DNA of 64,000 nt from Pseudopyrenochaeta lycopersici. Lineage: Eukaryota > Ascomycota > Dothideomycetes > Pleosporales > Pseudopyrenochaetaceae. The first letter of the stretch is position 1. Each line of letters opens with the position of its first letter. Below are positions 21,077 through 33,100 of the stretch, in pieces. Under the pieces are notes generated by a model. It worked only from the letters and a program-made list of their open reading frames with translations. It was not told the DNA's origin and made no database searches. Location of the stretch: NCBI GenBank assembly GCA_003313425.1, contig NHZP01000008.1:434001-498000 (forward strand). Reading direction: 5' to 3'. The translations under genes were made by a program, and so were the position numbers.

Positions 21077-22587
21077 CATGTAGTGGAATTCGCAGAAGCA
21101 GTAGCAGCAATGCATTGGAGTAAGTTATTGTGCAATATTAGTAAGCCTGTCCAACTTATGGCCTTTCCAACTTGTTCAGAAATACTAATAGTAGACACAA
21201 TAGCCATATCTCTAGAGTGATCTCATATCCTACGCTAGAAAGGCGGATAATCGCTCTTGCTCTGTTGAATATTGCATTACTAAAGTCTTGCGTGCAATGC
21301 ATGAACACAATAGTACCTTTCACTGACGGCAGGGTCTATACATTCAAGGATGTCTATACTTTACAACAGACACCAACATCTTACAGGAAAGGAGCGTGCA
21401 CGGAGGTTCGAGTAGTTCAAGTTTGAGGTACCTCGATACATTCTGTTAGCGAAGAGTATTTTATTGGGCTGCATAAACGTCAGACATTACAACTCTATTT
21501 CATTTGTTACACCAACAACCAAACCAAAAAAGCCACAGCAGTCCTCGCTCAATGTGTCATAGACTTCTGTACCATTTGAATGCATGCGGATGGATTCAGC
21601 TCAAATCCATGCCAAGCTCAGGATTTCTAGTAAGGGTACTTCTCTGTGATTTCGGGCCATTTCTGCATTATCGTCTCCGCACACATTGAGATTTGTGCTC
21701 TTTTGAGTCGTTAACCCACCGAATTTATCAAGACCCGCTGTAAGGGGGATCAAAAGTGTATGTAGCTAAGGAGTGATAGAGCCCTTATTGTCTTAAGATC
21801 ACCGAAGCTGTACAAGTTCGTAGAGGTTCATCGCTCAGTACAAGATTTCCTAAACTAGTATAGATTTCTCAAGTTATTTTTGTATGAAGAGGTACCAGAG
21901 CTATGAGATGTAATACCGGCCTGTCCTAAAAGCACGCGAAACAAATATATGGTATAAAGATTAGGAAAATTTCATGGTCGAGCAGGATGACACCAAAAGA
22001 ACAGTAGTGAAAAGCCCCTCAGCTTGTGAGATATGTATGCGATATAGTTACAAACCAATGTGTTACATTGATTCAAAGAAGATAAATACTAAAGGAATCT
22101 ATCGAAGCCATCATGATCGAGTTGGAAAGAGCACAGAGCTCTTTGTAGAGACCAAGGCAGGACGATGCAACAACACAAGGCCTCTCACTATTCGCATGAT
22201 GCAAAGATCAAGCTTGAATATTCAAATTCATGACATCAATAGCTTTAGCTAAGGATGAGGACATTATAACGTTATACGGTACAGGAGCGACACGTGGTAT
22301 GAAGAAAAAGCCTCGCTCCAAGAATAATGCACCATCACCAAGTAAATCCTACTCGATAGGAAAAGAAAGAAACAAGGAAAAACATCTCATGGCGTACGCA
22401 TACAGAGCGCCGCCCGCCCAAATATTCATGCTGCGATCCCTAATCCAAAACGCCATACTGTAGGCCTACCGCAACCGCTCCATAGGAGGGGCAAGTGGTC
22501 AATACAGGGGAAAAGTCAATACTAAAGCGAAACGTTATGTACATGCCAAAAGAGAAAAGAGGTGAGAGAAAGGACAGGTATATGCTC
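21077..22587. other. Convergent intergenic region, no gene supported
   Basis: About 1.5 kb between the 3' ends of the NLR gene and the minus-strand zinc-finger gene. It is AT-rich relative to its surroundings, and its short frames have no recognisable features. No transposon remnant or terminal repeat was recognised. Confidence 0.5.
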
Positions 22588-24481
22588 CTATTGGACCATA
22601 TACGCGTCGAATTGAAAATTGTTGGCATCGTAGGTGGTAAAGGCGGCATTGTCGTACATCACCATAGGCTCACCCGCATGCATACTCGACCCAAAGCCCA
22701 TGTATTGGCTGACATCAAGGAGAGTTTGGGTGTTCAACGACAAGGGCACTGGCTGTTGGGGGTATGAGGCAGTGTCGTCGATTTCAAATGTGGCGTCATA
22801 GGATTTGTCGAGAGACTCGGGGGAATCTTCGGGAAAGCTTTCAGGCGATTTAGGCAGTGGCTTGTTGTCAACGTCCACCTCTTTGATCCAATGCAGCTTA
22901 AGAAAGTCCATTGGGGGGTCATCACCGCCACCAATACCACCACGCTTCTCATCGTTCTTGCCCTTCCTGCCCCGCTTGCGGGGATGGAAGTGTGCACGTC
23001 GCAAGTGCGCGGCAGCATTATAGTATGCGCCATAGATTTTCTTGTTACGGCAGTGCTTACAATTGGCAAGAAACTTCCTGTCAGACGAGTTGTCGATGCA
23101 GATATACCCCTTACGCGTGACAGAGTGAGCCCGAGCAATATGGCGATCGAGTTCATGCGTGCCCCGAAAACCGTCGGGGCGCTCGTTGCAGAATTGACAC
23201 ATGATCTTTGGGTGCTGAGGTCGCACATATGGCGCTTTAGTGAGAAGACCAACAGTTTTGGACGATCCGTCCTCAGACCTTATCCTTGCCATCTGAGCAT
23301 TTGATGGCGCAGACTCGGTCTCATCATTGTTTTCGACTGCCTTTGGGGCAATCTTTCGAGAGGCTGCTTGCGCATTGATCTCTCGTTCGCGTCGTGATTG
23401 GCGAGAGCCAGTTGACGAGGACGCCGAGACGTCGCTCGCGCTGCTCCCGCTTGAATACGTTGATGCCGACCTCTGCATATCCTCCACCAGGTCCGACTGC
23501 TCGTGTTGTGAAGAAGCAAGAGCATGCGCACTTGCAGGAACAGACTGTGAGACAGGGGAAAAGAAAGCTTCACTGGTAAGACCAGTGAAATTAAGGAAAT
23601 GAGCACCATCAACATGGCTGCTGATGGGCTTTGATTCAACATCATAAGAAAATAAAAGAACCCCATCCTCTGGGAGGATCGGAAGCATGCAAGAAGAATC
23701 AGATGAAGCGCTTAACATAGAAACATTATCAAAGAAATGCGGGTTGCAACTGCTCTGACGACTCATATCGTTCGATTGAGGGATAGGAGTCATCAGTGCG
23801 GTCGACGGCGTGCTGGGCGATGTAGAGCCATCCGAAGATGGGCTCCACTGCAAGTTTGGTGTCAGTTGAGTGTGTAGTTGTTGTGAGTGTTGGGGAAGAG
23901 AGAGGGAGTGAGCGGAGCTATCTGGCTCGATGCAGTTGTTGATGTACTCGACAGGACTGTACTCAATCATGCTTTTATTGACAAGGGGCGCGCCCTCGGC
24001 AATGAGTTGGCTTGGCTGGTTGCGGATCGAATTGTCCGAATAGAGTGTGTAGCTGTTGACTGCGTCTTGAGACATAGACTGCCAATCAGTAAAAGTGGTC
24101 ACTGATCGTTGCAGACTGCTATCAAATGCAGTGGTCGGTATTGAGCGACTTAGTGTAGGAGCCGACTGAGTGCGGTCCATTGCTCCGAGATCAGACATCT
24201 AGAGCGTGTTAGTCGAGGGAAGCGTTAGTCAAAGACGTAAAACATACTTGGAGCTGTGTGGTGTCTGATGTGCTTGGCATCGACCGTGGTACTTGATGTG
24301 CCATTGACTTTTGTGCTGAGTTGAAAGCATTGCTAGGAGATATTGAGGCGGTGCGCGACCAAAGGTCCAGCCGCTCGACCTCTGAGAGGTGTGCATGGCT
24401 GTTCCAAAAGTCTTGCTTGGCCTGCTCCAGTATATGGAGGTAGGAATTACTACTACTTCTACTAAACATAGTCGAAGCCAT
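22588..24481 (-). CDS. C2H2-type zinc-finger transcription factor
   Basis: Two exons, 24481-24248 and 24198-22588, 614 residues. The 49-nt intron (GTATGT, CTAAC, TAG) is in phase 0 and joins TTQLQ to MSDLGAMDRTQSA. The N-terminal 370 residues are S/T/Q-rich and probably an activation region. A cysteine/histidine region follows: MCQFCNERPDGFRG with HELDRHIARAH, then NCKHCRNKKIYG with HLRRAHFH, and a basic stretch HPRKRGRKGK that looks like a nuclear localisation signal. This paired-finger layout is typical of a fungal family annotated by a DUF alone (DUF7896, from memory). DNA-binding is inferred; targets are unknown. Confidence 0.85.
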
Positions 24482-25412
24482 GATGGGTATGATAGCAGTA
24501 TAAGAATGGTGGTGCTGGAAGAAGCAATCTGCAGGATAGCGGTGATCAGCGACAACACTCGAGCGAACAGCTTCCGCGTACGAGTGTCTTACAGAAAACG
24601 TTGATCTGAGTTTATCAGAAGTGTTAAGATTGTCAAGAAGAACACGAATGGGGTGCTATCAGAATGTCAAGGCGATCAATAAGTGTAGGAGCGGGTCGAG
24701 ATGGGGGGGATGGGCTTTTAGCACGACCTGGGCACATGGGGGACGTGGGCGCTGCGGGCGATGCGCTGGCTCGTGTAGGAGGACGTCTGACGACTGCGGC
24801 CCACGTTGAGCGGTAGACGAAGGGCCAAGCCAAGCTCAGAAGGGCAACCCAAGCTGACGATCGACGAGACTCTGCTGATGTATGATTGGGTGAGAAGATG
24901 CGAGAGTGAATGCCATTCGCTGCTTCACTTTGGAGCCGGAAGGCAGAGGGCCGATCCTGGTCTGCTTGGCGCAAGGATCTACCCTAACGCGAGCCACCAC
25001 CCGGTGAGAGGGCAACAAGTTTTGTGCGCCTTCTCGCACTTAGTCTCGCCTGTAGTCCGCGGAAGTGCGCTCTCCTCCAGTCGCTTTTTCCTTTCGGATA
25101 CGCGAGCGTCCTGCTCGCACGCGATGTGACTCAGCCATGCCGAAAGCTATCAAACAGTCGTCATCCGACCAGGGCTCTTGTACCGCCCACGCCATAGATC
25201 GCCCTCATTGCCCTTCTTGCAGTTAGAACATCCCCAGAACTGGCGAGTCCAGACACAATGATCGGCTTTCTTTATAGCAAAACACTAGTTTTGTATCGTG
25301 GACTGTATGTTTGGAGCATCACCCAGCGATCAGTTCATTATGTCTCCACAAAAATCTTCATTCCTTTCAAAGTTTGATTCGATGCAGTCTATCAATTTGT
25401 TCTCCTGGCTTG
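24482..25412. other. Promoter of the C2H2 factor and 3' flank of the next gene
   Basis: A 930-bp stretch without a supported gene. The part near 24690-25130 is GC-rich with opposed short frames on both strands, but none shows a domain or plausible splice structure. Confidence 0.45.
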
Positions 25413-26813
25413 TCACGAGCATTCCTGTTGCTTCCCCAAAGTCGCAGGGGTCTTGAGGAAGGCTGAACCGGGGAGAGCCGGCGACAAAAATTTCCTCAGC
25501 CTGATCCGCTGGCGCTTTTGTGTCCCAGATGTTGGCAGAGATGCGGTAGATGACGCCGAGGAAAAATAGAATTTCGATCGGTGAGGACTTGGAGCTTGTG
25601 AGTGGCTCTTTGATACTCTGTCTTCGATGCTCGATGAACTCAGCCTCCTGGCGCTTAAGGCGTCACGATCTTCCTTCCTTTCACCAAGCCAATACTTGTC
25701 CAAGGTCTCCTCTTTCACCTGTTCGACGACACCGAACTCTTCGAAGAACATCACTATACTATCTAAGCATACCATGTCAGAGAAACGACCTGCCTTGGTC
25801 TCACGTGCATCGTCGAACAGATCCATGCTAGCGCAGGAGTCTTTGCGAGGCTTCATTGGGCGTTCCTCAAGGCAGATTGGGCCCGGCAAATAGATATGCC
25901 TTGTTTCGTCTACACGGACATCTCCGCTTGCTCCATTGACAAGCTCATTTGGGCTCCGCGTTTCTGACTGCACGGAAAGGGAGCGGGACACTGGCGAGAT
26001 AGACATGATTGACTTCCGATTTTGTGTGCGAAGGCCAAGAACTGAATCGTGTTTGGACCGTTGCTCCTGAACCGCGTACATCTCTTTTGGTGTGCTTAAC
26101 ATTGAACTTGGTGAGGCCGACGGTTTCTTTGATCCTAAGTCTGAATTTTCCGTGTCCAACATCCTTATCTGCTTCTTCTTTAACGTCTGCCTCACGCGCG
26201 CTTTCCGCGAGAATGAGTTCGGCGGCTCCTCTTGGTCGTCTGTAGTGCCGGCAGCGTCCGCTCACTGAACCAGTGGCGCTACGTCTGGTAACTTCCTTTG
26301 TGGTCCCACAGTCTTGATACTTAGAGTCGGCCTGGCAATCGATGAGCTCCCAGTATCTGCGTCTGTTTGCGGATTCCTTCTCTTGAAGGTGTTCGAATGG
26401 CCAATTCTTGTGCTGACTGCTCGTCTGGGCTGTGGTGGGACATAGTTTGATGGACAGAGTGCGCCTGGTGGCGCCGTCTGTGCCTTCTTTCTCAATCGTG
26501 GTCGATCCAGTGTCTTTCCTTCATCGCTTAGGCTTCTCGGCCGTGATTGAGGAGGGTCTGCAGATGGAGCTGTTATTGTGATTTGTGGCTGTGCTGGTAC
26601 TTCCGGACGTGACAGCGTCCATTCGAGATGCTTGGTCGGACTAGGAGGTCTTGAAGTCGAACCGTCCGAGTCATCGCCAGAGGAGGAAGAGGAGAAACTC
26701 ATGAAAGTCATCCCGTCAAGCATGCTGATATCGCTGGACGGCCGATATGCGAAGTTTGACATCGGCAACAGCTCGTTGGGGATATCATAGTAATCTTTAG
26801 TCTTGTGATCCAT
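25413..26813 (-). CDS. Disordered protein of unknown function, model with uncertain intron
   Basis: The frame from the ATG at 26813 is open to an in-frame TGA at 26262 and then open again to the stop at 25413. A 75-nt intron from 26265 (donor GTGAGC, acceptor GTGAG at 26191) would remove the TGA and keep phase, giving exons 26813-26266 and 26190-25413 and 441 residues. The acceptor is weak, so a real stop, a sequencing error or a pseudogene are alternatives. The N-terminal half is S/P/R-rich with a KKAQTAPPGALCPSNYVPPQ stretch; the C-terminal half has a hydrophobic helix-like patch, CLDSIVMFFEEFGVVEQ, followed by KEETLDKYWLGERKED. No family was recognised. Confidence 0.6.
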
Positions 26814-27615
26814 GCTGTGGGTGCGCTATCGTGAAGACGTGACCGGGAGGAGATTAAGTCGAGCTGTTCGCAGCGGAACCCGAGAGTTGTGGGTACCATC
26901 TTTCTTTGTTTGCTCCTGACCAGGAGACTTCTTCGGCCACACAGGATCGCGAGGCGAACTCGACCAGTTGGGGGGAACAAAGAATTGGTACTGAACGGGG
27001 GCTGAGCACGTGCATCTGCTCAAAGAGGATCATTGAAGATTCCCGGATCTGGGGTTATGGCCCCTACATTGATGAAATCTGCTTACTCGTCGACAGATGT
27101 AGTAAGTCACCCTGGTAGGTACAGAGCCGCATAGCCTCACTTCTCATCTCGGCTACGCGGGAGGATCACGATCCAACGAACACCTCAATCTACTCGGCGC
27201 TTATATCTAAGTAGGTCTCAAATATAGGCCCGAATCCTTCGCTTTGGGGTCTACTTGACTTTCCAAATCGCTTTTTTGTAATTTCCGCAATAGTGTCACC
27301 TCATGTTATGGTGTGACCCTGCCCACCAATACTCAGTCCACCGTCTGCGCCATGCACATAGCTAGTACGTTTGCGTCGAGAACTCAAGGTCAGTGTGTTC
27401 ATCTTGTCTCAGAAATTTGCGCAACGGCATATCTGATGATCTGTCTCGGATTAATCTTCAACGATTCCTCTCATGGTTACTAGTCCAGCCTCGAGCACAC
27501 AAATTGTATTATCGATTCCTAGCCCCTTAGTTGTGTTATGCCATCTTGGACATGACCAACTACATTATCCTAATACCTTATACCTTGGCCTTTATCACAC
27601 TGTCCCATATTCGCA
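26814..27615. other. Intergenic, no gene supported
   Basis: Holds the upstream DNA of the 25.4-26.8 kb gene and the 3' flank of the metallo-hydrolase gene. Only short frames are present. Confidence 0.5.
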
Positions 27616-28647
27616 CTACTCATAAGACCTCGGCGCAAATTCGAGCCCCAATTCCTTCACCGTGTCCCAACAATGCCCCAGTAGCACCTTCGCCCTCGTG
27701 CGATTGACCAACCCTTGGATCAACTGGTGGCTCTTAAACCAACTCTCATGATCCCGCATCAGCCAGCCCTGTGGCTTAGCATTCTGATAATTCTCCTTGA
27801 CATGATACATATCGCTCGTAAACAGCCAGGTCCCACTCTTTTTTAGGTTGAGCTGCAGGATAGCAAGGCCCGGCGTATGTCCCGGCGCATGGTGCAAATT
27901 GAGACCCGGTGCAATCTCAAAGTACGAACCGTAGAACGGGACCCAGTTCATGTCAAAGTTAAGGTAATGCGGGAGGTACACTTTGTGGTCTATCTTGGTG
28001 GCCACACTGTAGAACGCGTACTTGAGTTCGAGTTCATGAACGTAGATTGGCACATTTGTGCCTTTGAAGTACTCCAGACCTCCCGCATGATCTAGATGCA
28101 GATGTCCCATGATTACCATTTTCACATCGGTAATCTTATGTCCCGTCAAGGCGATCTGCGCATCGAGGTTCATGCTCGGTTCGTACTCGACGCGGGTGAA
28201 CACATCGTTGACTTGGGGGCCAACGATCTCCGGGTAATCTGTTCCTGCCCCAGTCTCAAACAAAATGAGTCCGTGTGTAGGATGCTCGATGAGAAAGGCA
28301 GCGATGATGAGTTTACGGCGTTTATTCACGGGATTGGGCTCACTGAGGGATGAAGCGTTGGCCTGACCTCAACAGCCGGTTAGCGAACGTTGTCTTGTCT
28401 TCCGTAGAATACTTGTACAAATAGGAGACGCACGCCTTGTAGGAGCCAACCCTCATCTACTTCGAGGTTACCGAGATGGAGAATCTGGAATTGATGTCAA
28501 AGTTGTTGCACAGTATTTGACAGCTTAGTTTGTTCGAACCCATAGTTTCGTTCCCTAATCCTAGTCAATTTCCGTATATACGGTGCAAGGGAGTGCGTGT
28601 CTGTTCACCTCGGGCGCCTGATTGATTAGATCGAGTGAGGTTGCCAT
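27616..28647 (-). CDS. Metallo-beta-lactamase-fold hydrolase, lactonase-like
   Basis: Three exons: 28647-28582, 28484-28434 and 28362-27616, 287 residues. Joining restores LHLGNLEVDEGWLLQG-ANASSLSEPNPVNKRR, the normal N-terminal strand region of fungal lactonase-like proteins; introns are 97 and 71 nt. The metal-binding motif is HLHLDHAGG (H-x-H-x-D-H), later ligands sit in HHAPGHTPG, FTSDMYH and LLGHCWD, so a dinuclear zinc site looks complete. The fold group is that of AiiA-like N-acyl homoserine lactonases and related fungal hydrolases; substrate is not predictable. No signal peptide is present, so the protein is probably cytosolic. The short first exon (MATSLDLINQAPEVNRHALP) is the least certain part. 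Confidence 0.85.
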
Positions 28648-29285
28648 GCCGTTGCCTTGCGCAATAATGTATTCCCTTTGGCAATTGCCTCTAGAATGTA
28701 AAGGCGCTTTTATATGTTTGCAATATTGCTTTCTCTAATTATTCAGCGCTTCAAATGACCTGATCATATTCTACACCAGTCCGAGTGCCCGATTTAACAA
28801 TTATGTCATTTCTGAGCGGGTTCAAGTAATTCTGTACCACCATCCGGCATCGTCCATGTGGGGCGTTCGGAAAGCGTGTTCCCCGCAGTTTGGAGGTGAG
28901 GTACACTAGCATGTTCCATTCTGGCCAATGAATACCGGTTGGCGTTGGAGAACTGCATTCCCCAACAAGGGCTATATTGAAGGGTGTCCGGTTGAAGAGA
29001 ATCTGTGGGGTAAGTAGGGGCCGATGCAGATACAGATGCAAGCTCAAGATTACTGAGATTAAGATGGCCTACAAGAGGCAACTAGTCTCACGAATACGCC
29101 TGTACGACTTAAAATCCGAGCCGACATAATCTTAGTAGTAATCTGATGGAGGTCAAGAAATGCGAGAGTACATTCCGAAGCCGCTCAATCATCAATGTCA
29201 ACCCGCGACTTCCTATATGCTAAGCATTCATATCTGTACTGTTCTTCATTTCCATTCTATCATTTTCATTACCTCTTTTCGTTAT
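28648..29285. other. Promoter of the lactonase-like gene, no gene supported
   Basis: Contains two overlapping minus-strand frames near 28751-29081 without a domain, a family match or a plausible splice pattern. The rest is AT-rich around 29200-29290. Confidence 0.45.
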
Positions 29286-30369
29286 TTACAGCTTGGGCGT
29301 CTCCTCTTTCTCGCCGATGATATTCAAAAACGCCGTGTGCACATGCTCTGTCAAATCACTGGCCTGCAAACTCCTTCCTTTCTCCTTGAACGCCAACCTG
29401 GAGCACTCTCTAGTAATGCAGCTCCCGCCGTAAGCCGCAAGCGCCAGGGTCTCACTCCTGCCCATGTCCGTGCCATGGTCCCAGATCTTGTCATGGTACG
29501 CCTTCCTATACGCCAGAAGAGTTGCCAAACTACCTGTCAAGGTGTCGCCCTGGCCGCCGGAGCGCTTCAAGCCGCCCTCGCCCTCAGACACGAGCGTGTG
29601 TGTGCCGTTGGATATGTAATCCTTTGCTCCTTTTTGGATAATGGTGACGCCGCCAAACGCTTTGGCGAGTTTGGAGCACAATTCTGTGGGTTCACCATCA
29701 TCGACGTTGACGCCTTTGGCTTTGGCTAATCGCCCAAATTCGACCACATTTGGTGTGAGAATGCATTCTTTGCAGCCATCAACTAGCTCTGGCCGAGTTT
29801 GGGCGAGGTACAGTCCATCCGCATCTAGTACAAATGGTATACCCTGCTTTCTTGCCTCTTCAATGACCTTTGCACAGGTGTCTTGCATGAGTTGATCGCG
29901 ACCGAGACCAGGGCCAATGACGATGACATGAAGGCGTGAAAGCATGCCGACGACTTCTGAAGAGACGCTCTCGGCGCTCTCGGATTGCGCGAGGTTCTTT
30001 GATTGGCGCATATAAGGATGCACCATCAGATTGGGAGAATATGTTTTGATTACTGCGCCAGCACCGGGTTCACAGATTACGTGCGACTGTATTGTATATG
30101 AGCTGGTGATTCAACATAGACTGTGAAGAATGATACACACCATATCACAACCCAGCTTTGCCGAAGCCATAGCGGAGAAGTACGGTGCGCCGGTATAGTC
30201 CTCACTGCCGCCAATGACTGCTACGCGCCCCAATTGACCTATGTACCGCCATGAGAAACCGTGCCTTTCAGGTTGATACTTTTATCTTACCTTTGTGAAA
30301 GCTCTCAAGCATTGGCGGCACCATAGTGTATACCTTCTTGAGAAGGTCTTTTCTTGTTGCACTTGCCAT
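29286..30369 (-). CDS. ATP-dependent NAD(P)H-hydrate dehydratase
   Basis: Three exons: 30369-30291, 30238-30141 and 30086-29286, 325 residues. The joined N-terminus reads [20 protein letters not shown] then [18 protein letters not shown], matching the CARKD/Nnr2 family. Later motifs are [39 protein letters not shown] and the catalytic glycine-aspartate motif [10 protein letters not shown], so the ribokinase-like active site is complete. The enzyme repairs damaged NADHX and NADPHX by ATP-dependent dehydration. The ATG ([10 protein letters not shown]) is the first in frame and no targeting peptide is evident, so a cytosolic form is most likely. Length fits fungal homologues. Confidence 0.93.
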
Positions 30370-31029
30370 TGTGGGGTTATGCGCAGCTGTGAGTAGGAAT
30401 TTATTTTCAAGCTATAATCACCACGAGGAGAGTTGATGATGGTCGAAAGGTTATGCTGAGCTATGAAGCCTCGCGATTTTGCCGTGGAGCTCAAGACTGA
30501 GGGGACGTCATTACGAATCATTATGGCGGGGCTACGCGACGCGCCACTGATGAAACAGACAACAACCGCGGAGAATGACGAACTTGGAAATTGAATCCAA
30601 TGAAGATGCAAACGAGGGAACACTGGGATTGAGGTGACCTCATGAGACATTTGAGTTTGATCAATTTCATTCATCTCGGTAGCTAAGACACCATTTTTAC
30701 TCCGCTTGGAGGGCTCGTCCATCTCGACAAACCCGTGAAACTCAAACGCATGTTGGAGGAATAGGCTCGTTTCCTCTTTCCGAGTCTTGCAAACCATGCT
30801 CCTTGAGCAATATATGTACAGAGATGGGACAGCAGACAGCGCCCTCGAAAACGTGGAAGCTAAAAGACAGGTCGTCAGAAAAATCAGTCGTGCGTGCACC
30901 CATGGATATCTGATCCTGCCAGCGAAGGCGCGTCAACCTTTAAGAATTAATTCAAGCTGTCGCCTGATAACGGCGGACGAAAGCGGAAAGATCCGCTCTC
31001 AAAGCAGGCCCGTGAAGAGTCGCATATGT
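30370..31029. other. Promoter of the dehydratase gene, 3' flank of the PWWP gene
   Basis: A 660-bp stretch with opposed short frames and no domain. No gene supported. Confidence 0.5.
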
Positions 31030-33100
31030 CTAAGCAGTTGCAACATTGGCGGCGTTGGTAGTTGTCTCGGTACCAGTAACTGCTTTAGCATCGCCATCTG
31101 GGCTCGATTCAGCACCAGCCTTCGCTGCAGGAGCGTCCTTGATGATCTCCTTGTCGGCTTCAGGCATGGGAATATCGCCGTCTTCATCGGCGGCCTTCAT
31201 GACAACAGACTCAGAAGGCGCATCACTCTTCTTCTCGTCCTCGGCCTTCTCTAGTGAAGCCTCCGCAGACTCGGCCTTTTGCTCCTCGTCGTGCTTGACG
31301 CCATTGGTAGGCGGCTCCGCTGGAGTGGTTGCAGTAGCGGACTCATTTTCTGCAGCCAGTGCACCATTCCACTTGCCTAGAAGGTCGTTCGAACGCTTCT
31401 TAAAGCCATATTCTTCTTCCTTCGGAATGGAGTCTAGCTTGATAATCGCTTTTAGCACCTTGTGAACTTTAGTCTTTTTAATGACTTCAGCCTCGAGATC
31501 ATCGTGTAATTCAAGCTGCTTCAGATAGTCCGACATGTTCAGCATGTCTTCATCCTTGGGAGCTTGATCTCGTGAAAGAAAGCCCTTTTGCAAACGATGT
31601 CGAAGATAGAGAACTATTGATGGTCAGTCCAGAGTCACACGGTGCCACAACATATTGCCCTTCTTACCTTGCTTCTCCCGTTTCTGTAGCCGCTCCTCCT
31701 CTGTCATTGGTGGCTCTTCTGGTGCTGCTGCCTCTACCTCCTCACTCGACTTCTTCTTGGACTTAGACTCCTTCTTTGGCTTAGCTGCAGATGCTTCCTT
31801 CGGCGTCTTGGTAGTTAATTTGAGTTTAGTCTTGGGAGTCTTTGCAGGCTGTTAGCGGATTAGTATTGGTGGCATTGTTAGGTAAAATCGAGTCATACCT
31901 TCTCGTTTTCGCCGTCGGTCTCGTCCTCCTTCTTGCGCTTCTTTGATCCTTTCGCCTTCTTCGCAGACGGAGCTGCTGCATCACCAGCGTCTTCCATGTC
32001 GACGTCCTCAGATTCATCAGCTACACCGCTCTTCCGCTTTGCTGCCTTCTCTGCCTTCTCCTTCTTTTGGTGCTCTTTCTGTTCCCGTTGCTCGAGGTCG
32101 TCTTGCATAGCCTGCTCGTGAGCCTGTAGCATCTGCTTGAAATGTGATAGGTCGTGCCCCTCAGCTGCAATTTGGTACGCTTCCCAGAGCGCTTTGTTCT
32201 TCTTGCCTTGGTTGCCAGACTCAACGTCCTTCTTCACTTCGTCCAGGTCGAAGTTTAGTAGCTCAGTGTTGACTTGCCAGGCACTATGACTTGTGTGTTA
32301 GTAATTTTCGGAAGATGCTGCGATGTGGAGTCACTACTCACAACTCATTGGTGCCTAAGAACATAATGGGGTACCGCCGATCTTTAGCATTCTTTCCACC
32401 TTCGAGGAAATCTTCGCGATATGTGCCGTCGATACGCTTTGCACTGACCGGTCGCTTGCTAAGAAGTGACTCTGGCAACATCTCCTCATCGCAGACAATG
32501 ACTGGCCATGGCTGGTAGCCACGCATAGCAACCATGAACATGTCACCAGCCGAGGCATTTAGACGAAGCTCAGGTGCCTTCTTCTTTCCCTTTGCTGGAG
32601 TCTTCTTTTTAGACTCTGGCGCTGTGGCTCCCGATTTGCGCTTGCCATTTGTTGCCTTCTTGCCTGCTGGAGTACCATTCGTAGCTGAAGTGTCAGCAGC
32701 AGGTGTAGCGCCTGACGAGCTGAGTTAGCATATGCACAGCATAGGCTTGGGCTGCTGATACAGCACATTGGCCTCGTTTGTGCTTGGCTGCCTCACCTGC
32801 GTCATCACTTGCTGTGATAGTATCTGGCTGCGCGTCGGCAGTGCTATCTTGCGTCATGGTGGCGTCTTTTTGAGAAGTTTCGGTCTCGGGAACTGGATTG
32901 TAGTCGCGTCAGCCATCTTCGTGCAAGTTTGCACGCGATGAGCACTTACCCTCAGCGACACCCGAGGTGGCCACCACTCCGCCCTCAGCCGGCTTGGCCG
33001 CAGCGACGGCAGGCTCCGTGACAGCGGCCGCAGGACGCGTCGGCTCCTCCACAGTGCTCGTAGCGTTCGCAGCTGCCGGTGCAGTGGCCTCGTCCGCCAT
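31030..33100 (-). CDS. PWWP-domain chromatin protein
   Basis: Six exons: 33100-32950, 32892-32797, 32711-32342, 32283-31899, 31848-31668 and 31613-31030, 588 residues; all five introns (50-85 nt) keep phase. An alanine-rich acidic N-terminus is followed by a basic linker and the PWWP domain, seen as GDMFMVAMRGYQPWPVIV through RRYPIMFLGTNEFAWQV, which reads methylated H3 tails together with DNA. A lysine/glutamate-rich linker leads to a helical domain (MTEEERLQKREKQVLYLRHR, MLNMSDYLKQLELHDDLEAE, KVLKAIIKLDSIPKEEEYGF) like the integrase-binding/TFIIS-N-type fold of LEDGF-class proteins. The tail is acidic. Fungal relatives are Pdp3 and Ioc4 subunits of histone-modifying or remodelling complexes; the exact complex is not determined. 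Confidence 0.9.

Noticed and set aside
28530..28545. A GGTTCGAAC-like string that resembles a tRNA T-arm
   Set aside because: No matching acceptor stem, D-arm or anticodon stem is present around it, and it lies in an intron of the lactonase-like gene.
28751..29081. Two overlapping minus-strand frames between the lactonase-like and dehydratase genes
   Set aside because: No domain, no start context, no splice partner; the region is a promoter and 3' flank.
30787..31254. A 155-codon plus-strand frame overlapping the end of the PWWP gene
   Set aside because: Most of it is antisense to the PWWP gene's last exon and the rest lies in its 3' flank; no ATG context or domain supports it.
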